From Streptomyces lomondensis (GTDB taxonomy: Bacteria > Actinomycetota > Actinomycetes > Streptomycetales > Streptomycetaceae), in the NCBI RefSeq assembly GCF_014651035.1, contig NZ_BMWC01000019.1:1-64000 (forward strand): a stretch of DNA of 64,000 bases, in the 5' to 3' direction. The notes beneath the pieces were generated by a model. It was not told the origin of the DNA. It did no database searches and saw only the letters and a program-made list of their open reading frames with translations. This document shows positions 34,730 through 41,607 of this stretch, piece by piece. Every line of letters begins with the position of its first letter. Position 1 is the stretch's first letter. The translations under genes were made by a program, and so were the position numbers.

Positions 34730-35962
34730 ATGGCACTCCAGATCAGCGCGACGAACCCGGAGCATCCCGCGCTCCTGCTGGAACTGCCGTGGGACGTGCC
34801 CCTGGAGGAGTGGCCGGAGGAGTACCTCGTGCCGCTGCCGCGCGGCATCTCCCGGCACGTGGTGCGCTACTCGCGCGCCGGCGACGAGGTGATCGCCGTC
34901 AAGGAGCTGGCCGAGCGGCCCGCGCTGCGCGAGTACGAGCTGCTGCGCGACCTGGACCGGATCGGGATCCCGGCGGTGGATCCGCTGGCCGTGGTCACGG
35001 GCCGCGTCGACGCGGACGGCGCGCCGCTGGAGAGCGTGCTCGTCACCCGGCACCTGGGCGGCTCGATGCCGTACCGCTCGATGTTCGAGACGACCATGCG
35101 TCCGGCCACCATGCACCGGCTGATGGACGCGCTCGCCGTGCTCCTGGTGCGGCTGCACCTGGCCGGGTTCGCGTGGGGCGACTGCTCCCTGTCCAACACC
35201 CTCTTCCGGCGCGACGCGGGCGCCTACGCGGCCTATCTGGTGGACGCCGAGACCGGTGACCTGCACCCGCAACTCAGCGTCGGGCAGCGCGAGTACGACC
35301 TCGATCTCGCCCGGGTGAACATCAGCGGGGAACTGCTGGACCTGGAGGCGTCCGGGGCGCTGCATCCGTCCGTCGACCCGGTCGAGTTCGGCATGGAGAT
35401 CTGCGCGCGTTACCGCGGTCTGTGGGACGAGCTGACGCGCACGTCCGTCTACCCGGCCGGCAAGTACCACTACATCGAACGCCGGATCCGCCGCCTGAAC
35501 GACCTCGGCTTCGACGTGGCCGAGATGCAGATCGAGCACGCCTCGAACGGTGACACGGTCACGTTCGTGCCCAAGGTCGTCGACGCGGGTCACCACCAGC
35601 GGCAGTTGCTGCGGCTGACCGGGCTGGACACGGAGGAGAACCAGGCCCGGCGGCTGCTGAACGACCTGGAGAGCTGGATGGCGACCCAGGACGACTACGC
35701 GCCGGGCGACCCCCTCGGCGCCCGCCCCGAGGTGCTGGCCCACCGCTGGGTGCGGGAGGTTTTCCGGCCGACCGTGCGTGCGGTCCCGCTCGAACTGCGC
35801 GGCGCGATGGACCCGGCGGAGATCTACCACCAGCTCCTCGAACACCGCTGGTACATGTCCGAGCGCGCCCAGCACGACATCGGCCTCGACACGGCGGTCG
35901 AGGACTACATCAAGAACATCCTCCCGAAGGCGAGCGAGACACTCCAGCCGACGGCGGAATGA
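34730..35962 (+). CDS. DUF4032 protein with kinase-like N-terminal half
   Basis: A 410-residue protein. The N-terminal half is a lipopolysaccharide-kinase-like domain: VVRYSRAGDEVIAVKELAER (Lys), LAGFAWGDCSLSNTLFRRDA (catalytic Asp and Asn) and AAYLVDAETGDLHPQ (metal Asp). The C-terminal half from about residue 225 is DUF4032 (AGKYHYIERRIRRLNDLGFD and on). Substrate unknown. CGGCGAGACAAGGACA precedes the ATG. Immediately after the stop the sequence becomes a 22-bp tandem array. Confidence 0.88.
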   Translation: MALQISATNPEHPALLLELPWDVPLEEWPEEYLVPLPRGISRHVVRYSRAGDEVIAVKELAERPALREYELLRDLDRIGIPAVDPLAVVTGRVDADGAPLESVLVTRHLGGSMPYRSMFETTMRPATMHRLMDALAVLLVRLHLAGFAWGDCSLSNTLFRRDAGAYAAYLVDAETGDLHPQLSVGQREYDLDLARVNISGELLDLEASGALHPSVDPVEFGMEICARYRGLWDELTRTSVYPAGKYHYIERRIRRLNDLGFDVAEMQIEHASNGDTVTFVPKVVDAGHHQRQLLRLTGLDTEENQARRLLNDLESWMATQDDYAPGDPLGARPEVLAHRWVREVFRPTVRAVPLELRGAMDPAEIYHQLLEHRWYMSERAQHDIGLDTAVEDYIKNILPKASETLQPTAE

Positions 35963-36638
35963 GGCCGGGGGCCGCCAGGCCGGGGGCCGCAGGCCGCCAA
36001 GCCAGGGGCCGCAGGCCGCCAAGCCAGGGGCCGCAGGCCGCCAAGCCAGGGGCCGCAGGCCGCCAAGCCAGGGGCCGCAGGCCGCCAAGCCAGGGGCCGC
36101 AGGCCGCAAGCCAGGGTGCAGCGACCCGGCCTGGCGGCCGACCGGCGCCGCGCCACCGGCGGACCGTGACCCGGGGCGCCGGGCACCGCGCGCCCGCCGT
36201 CCGACGGGGGGCGGACCGACGTCCACTGGCGGCTCCGAGCATGGCCCCGGTCGCTTGTCGGCAGCGGCACAGAACAGAGGCGCCATCGCTCGCGCATGGC
36301 GGCAGACGCGAGGGGCGCGCCGTCCACAGCGGTAAGCGGGAACTCGGGCGCCCGCCGGCACGGCGCAGAGCAGCGGCCCGGGCGTTCCTCGTCGCGGGCG
36401 CGGGCCGCGCCCGCGCCCAGGCCGTGAACGGCGACCGGGCGGCGGCCGTCAGGCCGCGCCGCCCGCGCCGAGTGGGACCGCCGCCGTCCGGAAGGCGGCG
36501 GCAGACGCCAAGCGCACGGCCTCACCGGCCGCCGCAGACGCCGAGCACGCCGCCACCCACCACTCAGCGCACCCACCACTCAGCGCACCCACCACCCACC
36601 ACCCATCACTCACGGCAGCAGACACCGAAGGGGGGCGG
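35963..36638. other. 676-bp intergenic region, repeat-rich, no gene
   Basis: Holds the 22-bp tandem array (35983-36113), then GC-rich sequence, and near 36551-36615 a C/A-rich stretch with two copies of cacccaccactcagcg and further caccacc words. Open frames cross the region on both strands but their products are low-complexity and change register with the 22-bp period, so they are judged non-coding. It separates the DUF4032 gene from the convergent universal stress gene. Confidence 0.7.
35983..36113. repeat. 22-bp tandem repeat, six copies
   Basis: Copies start at 35983, 36005, 36027, 36049, 36071 and 36093. Each begins ggggccgcaggccgc and ends aagcca; five are identical and the last lacks one base. 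A degenerate partial copy precedes the array (35965-35982). The unit contains the words GGCCGC and GCGGCC-like dyads and is not a multiple of three, so it is not coding. It starts 20 bases after the DUF4032 stop codon. Confidence 0.92.
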
Positions 36639-37520
36639 TTACGTGTGGGGGACCACCGCCACCGGGCAGTCCGCGTGGTGGAGGACGCCGTGGGCCACCG
36701 AGCCGATGCGGGCGCCGACGGCCGTGCGGTGGGCGCGGCGGCCGACGACCATCAGCTGGGCCGTGCCGGCCACCGACAGCAGGACCTGCCCGGCGCTGCC
36801 CATCTCCACGTGCTCCTCCACCGGCACGTCGGGGAAGCGTTCCCGCCAGGGCCGGACCGCGGCGGCCAGGGCCTTCTTCTCGTAGGGCTCCAGTCCCCCG
36901 GCCTCGTCGAGGAGCTTCAGCGAGCCGGGGCTGTAGGCGAACACGGGCGGCAGCGTCCAGGCGCGTACGACCCGCACGGTCGCCCCGCGCGCCGCGGCCG
37001 TCTCGAAGGCGAAGCGCAGCGCGTCCGCGTTGTCCTCCGGGTCGCCCTGCTGGCCCACGACGACCTCGCGCCCTGCGGCCTCGTCCGAGGGCTGGTCGCC
37101 GGCCCGGACGAGCACCACGGGCCGGGTGGTCTCGGCGATGACCTGCTGGCCGACCGAGCCGAGCAGGAAGCCGACGATCGGCCCGTGCCCGCGCGAGCCG
37201 AGTACCAGCAGTTCGGCGTCGGCAGCGGCGGCGACCAGGGTGTCGACGACCGGGCCCTCCACGACGTCCGTGGTCACCTCCAGGTCCGGGTGCCGTTCGG
37301 TGACGGTCCCGACGGCCTCGGTCACCGCGCTGTGCACCCACTCGGCCTGACTGTCCGCGTCCCCCTCGATCCCCGCTTCGAGCGCCTCCCGCGGCTGGAA
37401 CCGCCAGGCGTGCACCACGCGCAGCGGCCGATCGCGCCGCACCGCCTCGCGGGCCGCCCAGCCGAGGGCCGCGAGGCTCTCCTGTGATCCGTCGACCCCT
37501 GCGGTGATCGGGCGTGTCAT
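36639..37520 (-). CDS. Universal stress protein with two UspA domains
   Basis: A 293-residue tandem UspA protein. Each domain has the ATP-binding G-x2-G-x9-G-S/T pattern: LVLGSRGHGPIVGFLLGSVG in the first and MVVGRRAHRTAVGARIGSVA in the second (the first glycine motif reads GRRAHRT, somewhat degenerate). Starts ITAGVDGSQESLAALGWA and VVVGQQGDPEDNADALRFA mark the two domains. The ATG at 37520 follows AAGGAGG with 7-base spacing. It stops with TAA. Expected role: survival under nutrient or redox stress. Confidence 0.92.
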   Translation of the reverse strand: MTRPITAGVDGSQESLAALGWAAREAVRRDRPLRVVHAWRFQPREALEAGIEGDADSQAEWVHSAVTEAVGTVTERHPDLEVTTDVVEGPVVDTLVAAAADAELLVLGSRGHGPIVGFLLGSVGQQVIAETTRPVVLVRAGDQPSDEAAGREVVVGQQGDPEDNADALRFAFETAAARGATVRVVRAWTLPPVFAYSPGSLKLLDEAGGLEPYEKKALAAAVRPWRERFPDVPVEEHVEMGSAGQVLLSVAGTAQLMVVGRRAHRTAVGARIGSVAHGVLHHADCPVAVVPHT

Positions 37521-37586
37521 CCGGCTGCCTCCTTGTGTGGAAAAAGTCGCTGGCGTTGATGATCAGTCTTCCCTACCCTTCGCTCC

Positions 37587-37940
37587 ATGTCTTTGGAGTG
37601 GGAACAGGTCATGGTGGACTCGGCCGACCCGGAGGCCCTGGGCCGCTGGTGGGCCGAGGCGCTGGGCTGGACGGTGGTGAACGACGCACCCGACGAGTTC
37701 GAGATCCGGCCGGCCCCCGACCGGCTGCCCGGGTTGCTGTTCACGAGCGTGCCGGAGCGCAAGACGGTCAAGAACCGCCTCCACCTCGACTTCCGGCCCG
37801 ACGACCAGGAGGCCGAGGTCGCCCGGCTGCTGGCGCTCGGCGCGCGGCACGCCGACATCGGGCAGGGCGAGCAGTCGTGGGTGACGCTCGCCGATCCGGA
37901 GGGCAACGAGTTCTGCGTGCTGGGGGCCTTCAAGAGCTGA
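37587..37940 (+). CDS. VOC/glyoxalase-like protein
   Basis: A 117-residue single-domain VOC protein of the glyoxalase-like type: EWEQVMVDSADPEALGRWWA, RLHLDFRPDDQEAEVARLLA, and the C-terminal VTLADPEGNEFCVLGAF. The metal-binding His and Glu in HLDF and NEFCVL are retained. Substrate unknown; many members confer resistance or isomerise small metabolites. It is divergent from the universal stress gene across 66 bases. Confidence 0.88.
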   Translation: MSLEWEQVMVDSADPEALGRWWAEALGWTVVNDAPDEFEIRPAPDRLPGLLFTSVPERKTVKNRLHLDFRPDDQEAEVARLLALGARHADIGQGEQSWVTLADPEGNEFCVLGAFKS

Positions 37941-38046
37941 TCCCCGTATCCGGGCACGGTGCGGCGATCGAACATACGATGGGCGGAGGTCGGCGCGGTG
38001 CCCCGGGACGCCGTGCCGGGAGTCAACCGCCCGGCGTGGGGGACGT

Positions 38047-39723
38047 ATGGCACAGGCCGCCGACACGGCACGGACCGTCATCATGACCGTGGACGACGAC
38101 CCGGGGGTCTCCCGGGCCGTGGCCCGGGACCTGAGGCGGCGGTACGGCGCGTCGTACCGGATCGTGCGGGCGGAGTCCGGGGCGTCCGCGCTGGACGCGC
38201 TGCGGGAGCTGAAGCTGCGCGGCGATCTCGTGGCGGTGATCCTGGCCGACTACCGGATGCCGCGGATGAACGGCATCGAGTTCCTCGAACAGGCCCTGGA
38301 CGTCTACCCGGGCGCGCGGCGCGTGCTGCTGACCGCGTACGCGGACACGAACGCGGCGATCGACGCGATCAACGTCGTCGATCTCGACCACTACCTCCTC
38401 AAGCCGTGGGATCCGCCCGAGGAGAAGCTGTATCCGGTGCTCGACGATCTGCTCCGGGCGTGGCGGAGCAGCGACTTCCGGCCCGTGCCCAGCACGAAGG
38501 TCGTCGGGCACCGCTGGTCGGCGCGCTCCTCGCACGTGCGGGAGTTCCTGGCCCGCAACCAGGTGCCCTACCGCTGGTACTCCTCCGACGAGCCGGAGGG
38601 GCGGCGGCTGCTGGCCGCGGCCGGCGCGGACGGGATGCGCCTGCCGGTGGTGATCACGCCCGACGGGACGCCGCTCGTGGAACCGGGGGCCGTCGACCTC
38701 GCCGCCCGGGTCGGGCTGGCGACGACCCCGACGGCCGACTTCTACGACCTGGTCGTGATCGGCGGCGGCCCGGCCGGGCTGGGCGCCGCCGTCTACGGGG
38801 CGTCGGAAGGGCTGCGGACCGTGCTGGTGGAGCGGTCGGCGACCGGCGGGCAGGCCGGGCAGAGCTCCCGCATCGAGAACTACCTCGGCTTCCCCGACGG
38901 CGTGTCGGGGGCGCAGCTCACCGACCGGGCGCGGCGGCAGGCGGCCAAGTTCGGCGCCGAGATCCTCACCGCGCGCGAGGTGACGGCGCTGGAGGCCAAC
39001 GGCGCCGCCCGGATCGTACGGTTCTCCGACGGCTCGGCGGTCGCCGCGCACAGCGTGATCCTGGCGACCGGCGTGTCCTACCGGCAGTTGGAGGCGCCCG
39101 GCTGCGAGGACCTGACCGGATGCGGGGTGTTCTACGGCTCCGCCCTGACGGAGGCACCCTCCTGCCAGGGGCAGGACGTGTACATCGTCGGCGGCGCCAA
39201 CTCCGCCGGGCAGGCGGCGATGTACCTGTCGCGGGGCGCCAAGTCGGTGACGCTGCTGGTGCGCGGCGAGTCGCTGGCGGCGTCGATGTCGCACTACCTG
39301 ATCCAGCAGATCGAGGAGTCCCCCAACATCCGGGTGCGGGCCCGCACGGTCGTCGAGGAGGCGCACGGCGACGGCCGCCTGGAGCGGCTCACCCTGCGGG
39401 ACGTGGACACCGGCGAGACCGAACAGGTCGACGCGCAGTGGATGTTCGTGTTCATCGGCGCGGCCCCGCTGACCGACTGGCTGGACGGCACGGTGCTGCG
39501 GGACGAGCGCGGGTTCATCCTCGCCGGGCCGGACCTGACCGCGGACGGCCGCCCGCCTGAGGGCTGGGAGCTGGACCGGCCGCCGTACCACCTGGAGACC
39601 AGCGTGCCCGGCGTGTTCGTGGCGGGTGACGCCCGCTCCGAGTCCGCCAAGCGGGTCGCGTCCGCCGTCGGAGAGGGAGCCATGGCCGTGATGCTCGTCC
39701 ACCGGTATCTGGAGCAGTCGTGA
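38047..39723 (+). CDS. Receiver domain-thioredoxin reductase-like fusion
   Basis: A 558-residue fusion. Residues 10-130: response-regulator receiver with DD17-18, phosphoacceptor D68 (ILADYRMPRMNG), T96 and K119 (LLKPWDPP). Residues 150-230: thioredoxin/glutaredoxin-like segment (VREFLARNQVPYRWYSSDEP). Residues 232-558: FAD/NADPH module like thioredoxin reductase (LVVIGGGPAGLGAAVYG, TGGQAGQSSRIENYLGFPDG, VYIVGGANSAGQAAMYLSRG, GVFVAGDARSESAKRVASAVGEG). The redox CxxC of true TrxR is absent; the place reads GVFYGSALTEA, with one Cys just before it (TGCGV). Phosphorylation by the neighbouring kinase could switch electron transfer. It overlaps the kinase gene by 4 bases. Confidence 0.92.
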   Translation: MAQAADTARTVIMTVDDDPGVSRAVARDLRRRYGASYRIVRAESGASALDALRELKLRGDLVAVILADYRMPRMNGIEFLEQALDVYPGARRVLLTAYADTNAAIDAINVVDLDHYLLKPWDPPEEKLYPVLDDLLRAWRSSDFRPVPSTKVVGHRWSARSSHVREFLARNQVPYRWYSSDEPEGRRLLAAAGADGMRLPVVITPDGTPLVEPGAVDLAARVGLATTPTADFYDLVVIGGGPAGLGAAVYGASEGLRTVLVERSATGGQAGQSSRIENYLGFPDGVSGAQLTDRARRQAAKFGAEILTAREVTALEANGAARIVRFSDGSAVAAHSVILATGVSYRQLEAPGCEDLTGCGVFYGSALTEAPSCQGQDVYIVGGANSAGQAAMYLSRGAKSVTLLVRGESLAASMSHYLIQQIEESPNIRVRARTVVEEAHGDGRLERLTLRDVDTGETEQVDAQWMFVFIGAAPLTDWLDGTVLRDERGFILAGPDLTADGRPPEGWELDRPPYHLETSVPGVFVAGDARSESAKRVASAVGEGAMAVMLVHRYLEQS

Positions 39724-41165
39724 GCGGGCGGCCCGTGCCGTGCGCCCCGCAGGAGATCGGCTCCCTCTTCCTGTTCGAGAAGCTGACGCCCGAACAACTC
39801 GGGCGGCTGTGCGCCGAGGGGCGGGTGGAGCGCTTCGAGCCCGGCCCCGTGTACACCGAGGGCGAGCCCGCCACCTGCTTCTACGTGATGCTCGAGGGCA
39901 CGGTCGTGCTGTACCGCCGGGTCGGCGGGGACGACGTGGAGGTGACCCGGACCTCGCAGCGGGGGGTGTACGCGGGGTCCATGCAGGCGTATCTCGGCGA
40001 CCGGGTGCGGCAGGTCTACAACAACTCCATGCGCGTCACGGAGCCGACGCGGTTCTTCGTGCTGCCCGCCGACACGTTCGCGGAGATCATGCAGGAGTGG
40101 TTCCCGATGGCGGTGCATCTGCTGGAGGGGCTCTTCTTCGGTTCGAAGAACACCCAGCGGATGATCGGGCAGCGCGAACGGCTGCTGGCGCTCGGCTCGC
40201 TGTCGGCCGGTCTCACCCACGAGCTCAACAACCCGGCCGCGGCGGCCGTACGGGCGACCGCGACGCTGCGGGAGCGGGTGGGCAAGATGCGGCACAAGCT
40301 GGCGGTCATCGCGCAGGGGGCGTACTCCCCCGAGGTGATGGCGAAGCTCATCGACATCCAGGAACGCACCGCCGAGCGCGTCGCCAAGGCCCCGGTGCTG
40401 AGCCCGCTGGAGGCCTCCGACCGGGAGGACACGGTCACCGACTGGCTCGACGACCACGACATCCAGGACGGCTGGCGGATCGCGCCCACGTTCGTCCAGG
40501 CCGGTCTCGACGTGGACTGGCTGGACCAGGTCGCGGCGGCGGTGGACGAGGAGATGCTGCCGAGCGCGATCGGGTGGCTCAACTACACCGTCGAGACCGA
40601 GCTGCTGATGGACGAGATCCACGACTCGACCACGCGCATCTCGCATCTCGTCGACGCGGCGAAGCAGTACTCGCAGCTCGACCGGGCGCCCTTCCAGGAC
40701 GCCGATGTGCACGAACTCCTCGACTCCACCCTGCTGATGCTGTCCGGCAAGTTCGGCCCGGAGATCAAGGTCGTCAAGGAGTACGACCGGACGCTGCCGA
40801 AGATCCCGGCGTATCCGGCGGAGCTCAACCAGGTGTGGACGAACCTGATCGACAACGCGGTATCGGCGATGAACAGCGCGAGCGGCGAAGGGACGTTGAC
40901 CGTGCGGACCGCGCGGGACCACGACCGGCTGCTGGTGGAGTTCCGGGACACGGGCGTCGGTATCCCGGCGGAGGACCGGGGGCGGATCTTCGACCCCTTC
41001 TTCACGACGAAGCCCGTGGGCGAGGGGACGGGGCTCGGCCTGGACATCTCCTGGCGGATCGTGGTCGACAAGCACCACGGGAGCATCCACGTGGAGTCGG
41101 AGCCGGGGGACACGCGTTTCCAGGTGCTGCTTCCGCTGACAGCGGTCGAGGAGGAGCCGGCATGA
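39720..41165 (+). CDS. Histidine kinase with N-terminal CNB domain
   Basis: A 481-residue soluble sensor kinase. Residues 10-140: cyclic nucleotide-binding fold (LFLFEKLTPEQLGRLCAEG, TCFYVMLEGTVVLYRR). H-box: SLSAGLTHELNNPAAAAVR with His167. A long helical spacer (about 185-320) separates it from a HATPase domain (VWTNLIDNAVSAMNSASG, FRDTGVGIPAEDRGRIFDP, FTTKPVGEGTGLGLDISWRI). No membrane segment, so it reads a cytosolic cue. Its GTG overlaps the stop of the receiver-oxidoreductase gene and its stop overlaps the zinc-finger gene (ATGA); the receiver domain upstream is the obvious phosphoacceptor. Confidence 0.92.
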   Translation: MSGRPVPCAPQEIGSLFLFEKLTPEQLGRLCAEGRVERFEPGPVYTEGEPATCFYVMLEGTVVLYRRVGGDDVEVTRTSQRGVYAGSMQAYLGDRVRQVYNNSMRVTEPTRFFVLPADTFAEIMQEWFPMAVHLLEGLFFGSKNTQRMIGQRERLLALGSLSAGLTHELNNPAAAAVRATATLRERVGKMRHKLAVIAQGAYSPEVMAKLIDIQERTAERVAKAPVLSPLEASDREDTVTDWLDDHDIQDGWRIAPTFVQAGLDVDWLDQVAAAVDEEMLPSAIGWLNYTVETELLMDEIHDSTTRISHLVDAAKQYSQLDRAPFQDADVHELLDSTLLMLSGKFGPEIKVVKEYDRTLPKIPAYPAELNQVWTNLIDNAVSAMNSASGEGTLTVRTARDHDRLLVEFRDTGVGIPAEDRGRIFDPFFTTKPVGEGTGLGLDISWRIVVDKHHGSIHVESEPGDTRFQVLLPLTAVEEEPA

Positions 41166-41515
41166 GTGATGTGGACGGGATCGATCCGAGTGTGCCGCCG
41201 AGCGGCAGCGGGTGTGTGGAGTGTGATGCGGCCGGGGGGTGGTGGTTCCACCTGCGGCGGTGTGCGCAGTGCGGGCATGTGGGGTGCTGTGACAGTTCGC
41301 CGGCGCGGCACGCGACGGCTCATTTCCGGGAGACGGGGCATCCGTTCGTGCAGAGTTTCGAACCGGGTGAGAGCTGGTTCTGGAACTTCGAGACGAACGA
41401 GTTGTACGAGGGTGGGCCGGAGTTGGCCGCGCCGGTGAGTCATCCGGATGAGCAGCCGGCGCCCGGCCCTGCCGGGCGGGTGCCGGTGGATTGGGCCAAG
41501 GGGTTGCGGGCCTAG
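41162..41515 (+). CDS. UBP-type zinc finger protein
   Basis: A 117-residue protein formed by a ZnF-UBP domain: GCVECDAAGGWWFHLRRCAQ, CGHVGCCDSSPARHATAHFR, TGHPFVQSFEPGESWFWNF and the acidic tail NELYEGG. The Cys and His zinc ligands are all present. In eukaryotes this fold binds the ubiquitin C-terminus; bacterial copies have no assigned partner. ATG 41162 overlaps the kinase stop, so it is the third member of a translationally coupled trio and probably a signalling adaptor or target-recognition module for it. Confidence 0.9.
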   Translation: MSDVDGIDPSVPPSGSGCVECDAAGGWWFHLRRCAQCGHVGCCDSSPARHATAHFRETGHPFVQSFEPGESWFWNFETNELYEGGPELAAPVSHPDEQPAPGPAGRVPVDWAKGLRA

Positions 41516-41544
41516 CAGCTCGGGACTGTCCGGTCATACGGCGG

Positions 41545-41590
41545 CTGCGGGTTGATTGTGGTTGTTCGCGCAGTTCCCCGCGTCCCCAGG
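41545..41590 (+). repeat. Match to a common Streptomyces intergenic repeat
   Basis: The stretch around ctgcgggttgattgtgg and ttcgcgcagttccccgcg resembles an intergenic sequence (GTCGCGCAGTTCCCCGCGCCCC type) that I recall from many Streptomyces genomes, usually just after a stop codon. Here it follows the zinc-finger gene. Recognition is from memory, not from a search. Confidence 0.4.
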
Positions 41591-41607
41591 AAAAGAAAGT
41601 TGGTTTC

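Noticed and set aside
35983..36113. CRISPR array
   Set aside because: The 22-bp units are directly adjacent without unique spacers, so it is a simple tandem repeat.
34685..36361. Large minus-strand open frame across the DUF4032 gene and the 22-bp array
   Set aside because: It mirrors a well-supported plus-strand gene; its product is low-complexity and depends on the repeats.
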